Assembly: GCA_902384525.1 (NCBI GenBank)
Contig: CABMCA010000101.1
Location: forward strand, 1-61,655
Reading direction: 5' to 3'
From: an uncultured archaeon
GTDB taxonomy: Archaea > Halobacteriota > Methanosarcinia > Methanosarcinales > Methanoperedenaceae
Length of the DNA: 61,655 nt
In this document: positions 17,078 to 25,417 of the stretch, in pieces
Layout: every line of letters begins with the position of its first letter
How positions within the stretch are numbered: the stretch's first letter is position 1
Notes under the pieces: generated by a model
The model's input: only the letters and a program-made list of their open reading frames with translations
Databases searched by the model: none
Told to the model about the DNA's origin: nothing
Program-made: the position numbers and the translations under genes

Positions 17078-18409
17078 TTATTTAAGTAGTCTAAATTTGA
17101 CATTATCAAAATTTACAAGCGCATCTTCGTTATACATACCTATAGAGCCAGATTTCAGTTGATTAGACATTGTCTTATCAATATAATCAACTACCTTGAC
17201 CCCATCTACATATACTATGATATGATTGCCGACAACATTTATTTTCCATGTTGACCATGTGCCTATAGTAACTGTAGGAGTTTCGGTAGTATATAATATT
17301 TTCTGATCTACAACTTCCTGTCCTCCATCATACTTACCTAATTCTATTCCATTTGTTTTAACTGTAAAGTAATAATAGTGCGTCAGGTCAGTGAACCTAA
17401 ACATGATCCATGAAACTTCCCATGGGTTAGGAGAAGTGTTCTGTCTTAGTTGACGAACTGTCTTAACATCTGTAACAAATTCAAAATTGGAGAATGTCTG
17501 TGTTGAAATTGCCAAACTCGAATTGGTCTCGTCAGGAGCTTGGGACGTTGAAGAATACATGAAAAATATATTGTTACCGGTAGAGTCTTTCTTTACTCCA
17601 CTGGAACCGTAACCATTCCAAAGACATTTCCATTTTCTATTTAGCGATGTATCACCATCGTGTAGATTATATGTTCCACTCTCAAAATTATCGTATGTTA
17701 TATATGGCAAAGTCGCTAAATTCGTGAATATCAGGCCATTAGAAAGAGAACTAATAATGATAGAAGGATGGGTTGTTACTGTAGGCGTTTGAGTTGGTGT
17801 TGGTGTTGGAGTTACTGTAGGTGTTGGAGTTAGCGTTGGCCCAGGAGTTGGTACAGGAGCAGCTTTCAGACCTAAGTTTACATCATCAACCCAGAAAGTT
17901 CCATAGCCTTTCCAGATATTGGCATAGACATAAAGATAGGCCGTATTAGAACCCGTCTTGAGATGGATTGTTTTTTTATTGGCATCGACCTCAACCATCC
18001 TTACTGCAGGTGCATTTGTGCCCCTTGCATTTTTAGTCTTTCCCCAGGCTAAGAAAGTATAATTTGAAAGTGGTTGAACCCTTATTAAATCTGAGTTCAT
18101 ATATCCACTAATTTTATCTATTGTTCCCCCTATTTGCAGTCGAACAGATCGTGTCCCTGAAAGGGCTACAGTGTCCCAGAAGGGTATATTACCGCTGTCG
18201 GTAACGAAAGTCCAGTTTAAAAGTTGAATTCCCCCGTTTTCAAAGCTCGGATTTGCCACAAGGTTCGTTTCTGCAAGGGCTGAAGATACTATAGGGGAAG
18301 TTAAGAATAGAATAATAGTTAGAAATGTAAATTTAATACAAAATCTTATGTCATAAACTGTCCCAGAATTTATTGTCTTAGAGTTTTTTGTCATAATTAT
18401 ACGTATCAT
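17078..18409 (-). CDS. Secreted protein: carbohydrate-binding domain, Thr-Pro linker, LamG-like domain
   Basis: The 443-residue product begins with a membrane-spanning signal (about residues 26-46). An N-terminal jelly-roll domain (NLVANPSFENGGIQLLNWTF) resembles carbohydrate-binding modules. A linker of repeated Thr-Pro pairs (residues ~187-215) follows, and then a concanavalin/LamG- or DUF1080-like domain (WEVSWIMFRFTDLTHYYYFT, then GTWSTWKINVVGNHIIVYVD). Such modular extracellular proteins bind glycans. Its location next to the glycosyltransferase cluster, on the opposite strand, suggests a role at the cell surface. Confidence 0.75.
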   Translation of the reverse strand: MIRIIMTKNSKTINSGTVYDIRFCIKFTFLTIILFLTSPIVSSALAETNLVANPSFENGGIQLLNWTFVTDSGNIPFWDTVALSGTRSVRLQIGGTIDKISGYMNSDLIRVQPLSNYTFLAWGKTKNARGTNAPAVRMVEVDANKKTIHLKTGSNTAYLYVYANIWKGYGTFWVDDVNLGLKAAPVPTPGPTLTPTPTVTPTPTPTQTPTVTTHPSIIISSLSNGLIFTNLATLPYITYDNFESGTYNLHDGDTSLNRKWKCLWNGYGSSGVKKDSTGNNIFFMYSSTSQAPDETNSSLAISTQTFSNFEFVTDVKTVRQLRQNTSPNPWEVSWIMFRFTDLTHYYYFTVKTNGIELGKYDGGQEVVDQKILYTTETPTVTIGTWSTWKINVVGNHIIVYVDGVKVVDYIDKTMSNQLKSGSIGMYNEDALVNFDNVKFRLLK

Positions 18410-18492
18410 AAACTAAAAATCTCATGACCAAACTCATAACTGTTATGGTGATTACCTCATTAGTATTATCATTATGATGTAACTTAAGATAA

Positions 18493-18862
18493 GGGATAGT
18501 AGCAGCGCTGCTGCATCCTGGGGTCACGTAAACCCATTTTATGAATTTTCAACTAATCGTATGGCAGAGACGGATAAATGGCAGTAAATAACAGAGAAGA
18601 TCAGGAAATGGCTATTTTATCCTTGCATCTATTGCAGATTTGTATGGTCTATATTAACACGCTTTTAGTGCAAAAGGTGTTATCTGAAAAGAATGGTTTA
18701 ACAAAATACAACCTGAGGATTTCCGGGGACTGACACCGTTTTTTTATGGACATACCACGCCATACGGCGAATTCCTGTTAGATACGAATAAACGAATAAA
18801 TATTGAAGGAACAATCTAAATAACCAAGTGGCTCCAGGATGCAGGAGTGTCGCTACTACCCC
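18493..18862 (+). mobile_element. Tn3-family remnant, ~370 bp, with two terminal inverted repeats
   Basis: Inverted 38/39-base ends lie at 18493-18531 and 18824-18862, outer ends outward (GGGATAGTAGCAGCG on the left, complement GGGGTAGTAGCGACA on the right). Between them is the degenerate C-terminal end of a Tn3 transposase ending five bases before the right repeat, the normal arrangement. The rest of the transposon is deleted. The five bases next to each end differ, so no target duplication is visible. Confidence 0.7.
18610..18819 (+). pseudogene. Tn3-family transposase, C-terminal fragment with frameshift
   Basis: One frame gives QICMVYINTLLVQKVLSEK. After a shift near 18690 the next gives EWFNKIQPEDFRGLTPFFYG followed by HTTPYGEFLLDTNKRINIE, then TAA at 18817-18819. 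This is the conserved tail of Tn3 TnpA (VYINTLMIQ, RALTPL, NPYGxFxLDM patterns). At least one frameshift and the loss of all upstream sequence make it non-functional. Confidence 0.75.
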
Positions 18863-18863
18863 G

Positions 18864-18977
18864 ACTTATGTGCTCGATGAAATTCTTGATAATGAAACTG
18901 AGCTTGATATCGTGGAGCACACGACAGACACTGCCGGCTACACCGAGATTGTATTTGGGCTCTTTGATTTGTTAGGG
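18864..18977 (+). pseudogene. Tn3-family transposase, internal fragment
   Basis: Directly outside the right end of the small Tn3 remnant, the plus strand encodes TYVLDEILDNETELDIVEHT followed by TDTAGYTEIVFGLFDLLG. This is the block around the second catalytic Asp of Tn3 transposases. It is cut on the left by the Tn3 repeat and on the right by the IS481-like element, so a Tn3 transposase gene was broken at least twice. Confidence 0.75.
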
Positions 18978-19925
18978 TTAGTGTTCACACACCTGCTGGG
19001 GTAAATTTGGCATTTTTGTAACCATAACTTCTAAAGGATTCTTGTAATCGAATGCAGAGTTGGGTCTATGATTATAGCCATATTTGGCGTCTCTCAACAC
19101 ATCTTTGAATTTATTCCAATTGCCAATCCATACGAGATTTAGGAATTCCTCCTTAATAGTTCGAAAACTTCTTTCGATGAAAGCTTGTAGCCATGGACTA
19201 CCTTTCGGAATAAAGTGGAGATGTATGTTGTTACTGATTCGTTATAAAATTCTTTTCCACAATCCGACCTTATCTCTATTTCTTGACCTTGAGGTTTTAT
19301 TTGTTTAAGGATTTCCAGGTTTTTTGCAACAATGTCGCCATTTTTTTCTGGATGACCTGCCAATGTTACAAAGGCATCATTATGCATGTCAAGAAGACCA
19401 AAAACATATCCAATATCCCCGTTACCAATTCGTTTTTGGGTAAAATCCATAGAAAAACTTGCTATTGGCTTTTCTGGTCTACTCAAACGCTTTGGCGTCA
19501 TTTCAATTTTCTTTTCTCTTTCAAAGATACCAGCAGAAGCTAATATCTCATGAACTCTGCTTTTGCCTATGCTGATATCCTTTCCAAGATTCTGCATACA
19601 TTGAACCAGTAACTTATTCTGCGTACTCCAGGAATTGCACGATTCATCGAATCTTTTAATCTCTCTAATTTTTTGAGAGATAATGAACGGCCATCTTTTT
19701 TATATCTGTTTCAAAAGCAGATTGCAGAGCTTGATCTTTTCCCGATCTTCATGAGCTTTATTTATGATTTTTTGCATCTCCTCTTTACCCAATTTGTGAG
19801 ATGAATTCTTTGGTTTGCTTGATTTATCCTTTAAATTTTCCTCCTCTGAGTATCGCTTGATGATCATAGAATGCATTTTCACTCATTCCATAACGTTCCC
19901 AAATTTCTCTATATTTAAATTTCCC
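18978..19925 (-). pseudogene. IS481-like (rve-type DDE) transposase pseudogene
   Basis: On the minus strand the pieces in order are an N-terminal HTH (KYREIWERYGMSENAFYDHQ, then RYSEEENLKDKSSKP), a linker, and the catalytic core SFSMDFTQKRIGNGD with FGLLDMHNDAF and IRSDCGKEFYNE. After a frameshift near 19210 comes IPKGSPWLQAFIERSFRTIK with YNHRPNSAFDYKNPLEVM, up to the stop near 18979. The D-D-E residues survive but in different frames, with several shifts (about 19210, 19600-19700, 19870). The 5' end runs directly into the IS5 remnant. Confidence 0.8.
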
Positions 19926-20152
19926 AGATTTCCATTGACAACCAGTGCGAAGAACATAGAAAATAGCACTCATTATTTTTTTGCTACCTTTCCTTGGTCT
20001 TCCTGGCTTCTTCTTTGGTTTCGGAAGCGGTATTAATGGTTCAATCCTTTCCAGGACTTGTCTGGTATCTGATTATCATCCCCTACATCCGTAATTATTC
20101 CCCTATTCTATTAGAGCGTAATGGTTCTTCTCTTTACCGCATAGGCTCTTGG
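19926..20152 (-). mobile_element. IS5-family remnant (copy 2)
   Basis: Bases 19962-20152 are almost identical to the right part of the copy at 12258-12447, including the terminal AGAGCC(T)AT-type end. The minus strand encodes the N-terminal transposase half (LIPLPKPKKKPGRPRKDSKK), then IMSAIFYVLRTGCQWKSG, which is missing from copy 1. It stops at the junction with the IS481-like sequence near 19925. Confidence 0.75.
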
Positions 20153-20272
20153 TTGATAATTGGTCTATCCTTTCATAGTATTTTCCAATATTATACCCAA
20201 ATTACATCCAATTCGTCATATCGAATTTGCGATAGAAAAGTTTTAATTGCAGCTTACCATTAAAAACACACC

Positions 20273-21205
20273 ATGTTTGAAGAAAAAGAGATTATTATCG
20301 GGCATCTTTCTACCTTATACCACACCTCTTTTATTCTCATGTGTACTGACTGGTTGGAGAAGTCCGTGATACATGCAACCTGGAAACTTTTTGCTTCGGG
20401 GCCTGATATTGTTAAAGCTTTTGAAAATAAAGAAATTGATGTCGGGTACATTGGTCTTCCTCCTGCTATCATTGGTATGGATCGCGGTATTCCAATCGTA
20501 TGCGTGGCAGGGGGACATGTCGAAGGAACTGTATTGATCGCCCGGAAAAATTATAGGACTTATACTGAACATGATGATATCAACACTGTCATGAGACAAT
20601 TTGAGGGAAAAGTAATAGGCTCCCCCCCAAAAGGGTCTATTCATGATGTTATTATAAATAATATCATAAATGCAAATGATTTGAGCATCAGGGTAAAGAA
20701 CTTCCCGTGGACTGACTTTGTTCTTGAGGCGCTGGTAGATGGAAAGATCGATGCTGCAATCGGAACTCCATCGCTTGCTGTTGCAGCAGCGCGTGCCTGC
20801 AATGCAAAATTAATTATTCCACCGCATTTGCTCTGGCCTGATAATCCGAGTTACGGTATCGTTATCCGAAAAGAATTAATACAGTATCCTGATGTTATCC
20901 TGCGGTTCCTTGAACAGCATGAAAAAGCAAGTAATTTCATCAGGATTTGTCCAGCAGAAGCTGCAAGGCTTGTATCAGGACTGACAGGAATAGTTGATGA
21001 GAAGTTTGTCCTGGATGCTTACCGGATCTCTCCAAAATATTGTGCCGCCCTTTCAAGAGAATTTGTTAAATCGACAATGGCTTTTGTACCTGTGCTCCAC
21101 AGGCTAAAATATATCTCAAAGATCATATCAGGAAAAGAAATATTCGAGTATGGTTTTATCGAAAAAATCCATACAGAACAACCTCATTACAATCTTCATT
21201 TATGA
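20273..21205 (+). CDS. NMT1/SsuA-like solute-binding fold protein without signal peptide
   Basis: The 310-residue protein has the periplasmic-binding-protein type II fold of nitrate/sulfonate/thiamine-precursor binders: IIIGHLSTLYHTSFILMCTD at the start, FENKEIDVGYIGLPPAIIGM, FEGKVIGSPPKGSIHDVII and LVDGKIDAAIGTPSLAVAAA. It lacks a signal peptide or lipobox, so it is either cytoplasmic (a sensor or a Thi5/MqnA-like enzyme fold) or the annotated start is wrong. No in-frame upstream extension encodes a signal. No permease or ATPase is adjacent. Its 3' end overlaps moaA convergently by six bases. Confidence 0.7.
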   Translation: MFEEKEIIIGHLSTLYHTSFILMCTDWLEKSVIHATWKLFASGPDIVKAFENKEIDVGYIGLPPAIIGMDRGIPIVCVAGGHVEGTVLIARKNYRTYTEHDDINTVMRQFEGKVIGSPPKGSIHDVIINNIINANDLSIRVKNFPWTDFVLEALVDGKIDAAIGTPSLAVAAARACNAKLIIPPHLLWPDNPSYGIVIRKELIQYPDVILRFLEQHEKASNFIRICPAEAARLVSGLTGIVDEKFVLDAYRISPKYCAALSREFVKSTMAFVPVLHRLKYISKIISGKEIFEYGFIEKIHTEQPHYNLHL

Positions 21206-22105
21206 GTGATCTTTATAGAATGGTTCTCTTTTTTCCATCGCGAATTTCATTAATTCTGCGATTTTCTCCGGTTCTTTGTTATTGACATCCACAAGATTAT
21301 CATTTCTTAGAAGACAGGGCTTCAGCTTTCCATCAGAAGTCACCCTGAGCCTGTTACAATTTGCACAGAAATGCGAATTGTCTATGGGGCGGACAAGCTC
21401 GACTTCAATGCCATCTATATGGTATTTCTTTCTCCTGTGCATTGATCGCTCTTCTATATCTGTTGCCCTTTTTTCAAGGAATTTTTCTACTTCATTGATA
21501 TTTACCTGATACTGCGCAGTCTGCTGGAAATTCATCAATTCAATTAGCTGCAGGATTACCTTCCCATTATACTTTTGAATAAAATCCATCATGTCTGGAA
21601 TTTCAGTATCATTTAATCCTTTCATCAGTACCATATTTAATTTGACAGGTATCAGGCCGGCGTCTACTGCGGCATTTATTCCTTTAAGTACGATTCTTAC
21701 GTCACCGCCTGTTACTTTCCTGTATTTTTCAGCTCGCATGGATGGGAGACTTATGTTTATCCTGTTAAGTCCGCTCCCGGCAAGGTCATTTGCTCTTTGT
21801 GCAAGAAATGTACCGTTGGTTGTAGCTGAAATATCCTTCAATTCTGGAAGAGCTCTGAGGATATTTTCAAAATCATTCCGCATTAAAGGTTCACCCCCTG
21901 AGAATTTCACTTTATTAACCCCGAATCTCTTTGAAGCCTTCACGATATTAGCTATGGTTTCAACACTCATCTCATTATTGGTATAACGCGTCTCGCCTTC
22001 ACGATGGCAATAAATGCATTTAAGATTGCAGCGGTTTGTAATGGAAATTCGCAGGCTCTTTATTGTTCGTCCATAAGCGTCTGTTAATTGCATAGCTGCT
22101 GTCAT
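21200..22105 (-). CDS. moaA: GTP 3',8-cyclase MoaA
   Basis: This radical SAM enzyme performs the first step of molybdopterin/tungstopterin biosynthesis. The 301-residue protein has the radical SAM motif CNLKCIYC near residues 26-33, KFSGGEPLMR, and the second cluster motif CANCNRLRVTSDGKLKPCL near the C-terminus. The family-typical C-terminal Gly-Gly is not present, as in several archaeal members. It lies just downstream of a ThiS/MoaD-like gene (24-base gap), consistent with a cofactor-synthesis pair. Confidence 0.93.
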   Translation of the reverse strand: MTAAMQLTDAYGRTIKSLRISITNRCNLKCIYCHREGETRYTNNEMSVETIANIVKASKRFGVNKVKFSGGEPLMRNDFENILRALPELKDISATTNGTFLAQRANDLAGSGLNRINISLPSMRAEKYRKVTGGDVRIVLKGINAAVDAGLIPVKLNMVLMKGLNDTEIPDMMDFIQKYNGKVILQLIELMNFQQTAQYQVNINEVEKFLEKRATDIEERSMHRRKKYHIDGIEVELVRPIDNSHFCANCNRLRVTSDGKLKPCLLRNDNLVDVNNKEPEKIAELMKFAMEKREPFYKDHS

Positions 22106-22128
22106 GATAAAATAAAAATTATGAAAAA

Positions 22129-22335
22129 TTATCCACCCGTCACTACTCTTAAGATATCTATATTTTCCGGTGTAACTTTTTCATCAAGCGGCACAGGATT
22201 GCCTCCCCTGAACACGAGAACGATTTCTGGATTAATATGAAGAGATTCAAGAAGCTCTTCATATGTTGATGCTGATGGGACGTCCAGGTTTTGTTCTTTA
22301 ACACCTCCTGACAGGATTTTTACTTTTATCTTCAA
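22129..22335 (-). CDS. MoaD/ThiS-family ubiquitin-like sulfur carrier (SAMP-like)
   Basis: The 68-residue beta-grasp protein ends in VVTGG, the di-glycine tail that is adenylated and thiocarboxylated or conjugated. KVKILSGG at the start and NPVPLDEKVTPENIDILRVV near the end are typical. It may supply sulfur for molybdopterin (as MoaD next to moaA) or act in tRNA thiolation or protein conjugation as archaeal SAMP. It starts one base after the stop of the preceding 45-residue gene, so translation is probably coupled. Confidence 0.88.
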   Translation of the reverse strand: MKIKVKILSGGVKEQNLDVPSASTYEELLESLHINPEIVLVFRGGNPVPLDEKVTPENIDILRVVTGG

Positions 22336-22336
22336 T

Positions 22337-22474
22337 TTAGTCCTCAGGGAGTTCCGCTACTTCCACTTCTTTCTTAGTCAAATCCCCAAGATGCTCACCC
22401 ATCAATTTAGTATCCAATATCTTTTGTTTCTTTTCTCCTTTTCGTTCCAATTCTCTCTTTTTAAGTTTTGACAT
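22337..22474 (-). CDS. Small charged protein upstream of the ThiS-like gene
   Basis: From ATG 22474, after a GAGGTAAG site, a 45-residue protein begins MSKLKKRELERKGEKKQKIL and ends EVEVAELPED: very basic first half, acidic end. The longer frame to 22594 encodes residues unlike a real N-terminus. The stop is one base from the ThiS-like start, suggesting an operon. Function is unknown. Confidence 0.6.
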   Translation of the reverse strand: MSKLKKRELERKGEKKQKILDTKLMGEHLGDLTKKEVEVAELPED

Positions 22475-22677
22475 ATTCTTACCTCGCATCTTTTCGATTT
22501 TAGAAATAATGTTTGACCATTGGAAAATTGCATGAAAACATAATGAATGGTTGTAAATAATTGCTATATCTAATACATACTTGGATTCATTCATTTATTA
22601 AGCTATTGTTAGGTCTCATTCAACCCTTCTTCCCTAAAACGTCCTTTTTCGTCACTCAACCGATTGTGCAATATTTA

Positions 22678-24339
22678 TTACTCATCCACGAACTTCTTGC
22701 CAGTATCTTCAACAAGCATTCCCTGGATTACTTCGGCATACGCGGGTCTTGCAATGAATACCCCGATTAGTACTCCGACTATGGTAATTACAGCAAAGCC
22801 CCTTAGAGCGCCAAATCCCATGATCAGGAGAGGAGACATCGCCACAAGTACTGTTGCAGCTGCTGAGAATATTATGGCAAATGCTTTAGTAAGACGCGAT
22901 CTATAAACCTTATCTGGTGGCATTGCACCACCTGCAAGAACTTCATCAGTAATAATTATAAGGTGGTCGATACCTGTACCGATGACCGCAATTATACCAG
23001 CGATTGTCGGAAGGTCAAGCTGGAATCCAACAAGGACAGTAAAACCCAGTATGATTATTACTTCACTGAAGGATGTCGAAAGCATCGGGATAACGATATT
23101 TGGCTGTTTGTATCTTAACGAAACAACTATAGCGACCAATATTAGTGCTATTAATCCGGCGATCAGAACCTGGGACTTGAACCTGGAGCCAAGTTCTGCT
23201 GAAACCTCTCCAGCGCCTATCACATCTACCTTCACAGGCAGGGCTCCGGCTCTTAAATGGATCTGGAGCTCATTTGCCTTTCTTTGTCCCCCATCCCCTG
23301 TACCTGTTGTTGCTGAAAGGCTTTTCACAGGTACGCTCTGGATGTTCCTGGCCAGCTCGGGTGACAGCGGAGCACTATATACCTCATTTTCATCAAGTAA
23401 CATTATCAGCTCATGTGCTGAAGGATTTGTGACAGCTCCATACTGTATTGAAGCATCACGGAGTGCCGCTGCACCAGCATCACTCAGGGTAAAAGTCACG
23501 GCCCATACATCGCCGGTCTGTTTTTCAGGTAGTCCGGGTGTTATTTCCGTGCCATACAATACGTGTTCAGTTACATTGCCATTCACCTGTATCCGAATTT
23601 CAAATTTTCCGGGTTTGGCGGCGATATCCTTTGCTGTAGTCATATCCACGCCTGCAAGGTCAATAAGAATAAAATCATCTCCAACTGTCCTTATCGGGAT
23701 CTCTTTCATCCCCAGGCTATTGAGCTTAGTTTCAAGAATCTTTTTTGTTTCGTCTCTTGTATCCGATGATACGCCTGCTTTGAAGGAATTGACTTTCCCA
23801 TCCACTGGTTTAAGAACTGCATTCAATTCATCCTGGGTAACCGCTTTTCTTATTTCAAAGGTGAGAACATTTCCAGGGATCATTCTTATTTCTGCATTGA
23901 GGTTATTCTCAAGATATTTCTGGATGGCATATTCCCTGCTTATTTGCAGGGAGATCCTGGTGCCCCCGTCTGGAGCCTGGGTTATCGTGGATTTGCCAAA
24001 ACCGAAGCTATCTATTATTTTCTGGGTGGTCTGTTTTATTGTTGTAAAAGTGACTGAACTTAAAGTGGTCTCTTCGACCTTGACGGAAGGGTCATTTAAT
24101 AGTCTCTGGAATTCGGATTGTATTATTTTGTTCTCATCAGCGCTTACCTGGACAATTGCTCCCTGGAGCTGCAATTGCAGCCATGAGCCGCCCTGCAGGT
24201 CAAGTCCGTAGTTCAGATTACTGCCGACTTTCACTTCCCCGTTCTTATAAGAGACGGTCATTGCCACAATTGAAGCGAGGATCACGATCAATAATAAGAG
24301 GACTCGCGGCTTTTTGTAAAAAGGTTCTTCACCGTTCAT
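22678..24339 (-). CDS. secD: Protein-export membrane protein SecD
   Basis: SecD assists Sec-dependent export using the proton gradient. The 553-residue protein has an N-terminal TM helix, then LNYGLDLQGGSWLQLQLQGA (D1 motif), a large extracytoplasmic region, and a C-terminal five-helix RND-type domain with IIAVIGTGIDHLIIITDEVL. It overlaps secF by four bases (ATG 24339 within the secF stop region). The order secF-secD on the minus strand is typical for archaea. Confidence 0.94.
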   Translation of the reverse strand: MNGEEPFYKKPRVLLLLIVILASIVAMTVSYKNGEVKVGSNLNYGLDLQGGSWLQLQLQGAIVQVSADENKIIQSEFQRLLNDPSVKVEETTLSSVTFTTIKQTTQKIIDSFGFGKSTITQAPDGGTRISLQISREYAIQKYLENNLNAEIRMIPGNVLTFEIRKAVTQDELNAVLKPVDGKVNSFKAGVSSDTRDETKKILETKLNSLGMKEIPIRTVGDDFILIDLAGVDMTTAKDIAAKPGKFEIRIQVNGNVTEHVLYGTEITPGLPEKQTGDVWAVTFTLSDAGAAALRDASIQYGAVTNPSAHELIMLLDENEVYSAPLSPELARNIQSVPVKSLSATTGTGDGGQRKANELQIHLRAGALPVKVDVIGAGEVSAELGSRFKSQVLIAGLIALILVAIVVSLRYKQPNIVIPMLSTSFSEVIIILGFTVLVGFQLDLPTIAGIIAVIGTGIDHLIIITDEVLAGGAMPPDKVYRSRLTKAFAIIFSAAATVLVAMSPLLIMGFGALRGFAVITIVGVLIGVFIARPAYAEVIQGMLVEDTGKKFVDE

Positions 24340-25298
24340 GCTGCCTGCCTCCTCTTCTTATTCTTAGGTTTTTCGACCCGGGTTTCCGTTTTTCCGGTTT
24401 TTTCCAGATACCATTTCAGGATTCCTACGTTTGTCATCCAGGTGTTTATTATGTCCGCTATCAAACCGAAAATAAGGACAACGGAAATATCTCTTATTAT
24501 GTCAATACGTGTAAACGTTGATACAAGATAAGAACCCGATGAAACCACGAATAATGCAATGAGAGCTGCAAGGGTCGTTAATGTCATTGTCATACCGGTT
24601 TTCATAGCATCTTTGATCTTGTCACCCAATTCGCCTTTTCGCTTGAGAAGACGCGTGGTCAAAAGGATGTCAGTGTCTACAGAATAACCTATCAGCATCA
24701 GAAGGGCCGCAACAGTCCCGAGAGAGAGAACTATGCCGAATACATCCATCATTGCCGCAGCAAAGACAATATCGGCGAATGCCGAAATTACTACTGCTAT
24801 GGATGGTACAAAAATCCGAAATATTATGAATACAACAATAGCCATTCCAATGAATGAGAATAATATAGCGTTAAGCGTCTGCCCCTGTAAAGCTTTACTG
24901 ACTACTTCTCCCATTTGTGTTATTTGACCTGGATTGGAGTATTCGGAATTGATCTTGTTTATAACATCGGAAAGCTGGGATTCCGTCATGGGGCCGAATT
25001 GTAATAATTTTTGGTTACCACCGCCATATTCCCTTGCCTGCACAACAGGATATGCTGAAAATTCTTCTTTTAATTGTTCAGGAGTCTTTGAGCTGTCAAA
25101 AGTTATGGCCGTTCCCCCCTGGAATTCCATGCCGAGTTTCACAGGCGCACCAAGCCCCTCGGGCGTTCTGGTCGTGTAGGATGTATATGCTAAAATCGAC
25201 AACGATACTATAAGAAGAATTACAGGAAGAATTAGCATTTGTTTGAAATTGAACTTCTTGACATATTCGTCAATCATTTTTTCATTAATTAGATTCAT
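24336..25298 (-). CDS. secF: Protein-export membrane protein SecF
   Basis: This 320-residue partner of SecD has six TM helices, LGMEFQGGTAITFDS after the first, and the RND domain with LMLIGYSVDTDILLTTRLLK. The C-terminal tail is strongly basic (RVEKPKNKKRRQAA). It is translationally coupled to secD. The start ATG 25298 is preceded on the minus strand by GAGAGGAGATTTCA. Confidence 0.94.
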   Translation of the reverse strand: MNLINEKMIDEYVKKFNFKQMLILPVILLIVSLSILAYTSYTTRTPEGLGAPVKLGMEFQGGTAITFDSSKTPEQLKEEFSAYPVVQAREYGGGNQKLLQFGPMTESQLSDVINKINSEYSNPGQITQMGEVVSKALQGQTLNAILFSFIGMAIVVFIIFRIFVPSIAVVISAFADIVFAAAMMDVFGIVLSLGTVAALLMLIGYSVDTDILLTTRLLKRKGELGDKIKDAMKTGMTMTLTTLAALIALFVVSSGSYLVSTFTRIDIIRDISVVLIFGLIADIINTWMTNVGILKWYLEKTGKTETRVEKPKNKKRRQAA

Positions 25299-25417
25299 TG
25301 AAATCTCCTCTCGACATCTTATGACTGGCTTACATTATAACACAACATATTTACCTTTTGCTGTTTAAGATTTTTTGGTTTTTAGTCCAGACGGGACATT
25401 TCAATCGACATGGTTTA

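Noticed and set aside
12447-18531. The GT2-wecB region read as the interior of one Tn3 transposon
   Set aside because: The GGGG outer ends of the two repeats face each other across the region, so it lies outside the elements; no matching target duplication was found either.
18488-18867. 5-bp target duplication around the small Tn3 remnant
   Set aside because: The flanks read GATAA on the left and GACTT on the right, which do not match.
22982-24211. 409-codon plus-strand frame opposite secD
   Set aside because: It is antisense to a clear secD with conserved motifs, and its Ser/Ile/Thr-rich translation has no domain. It is a shadow frame.
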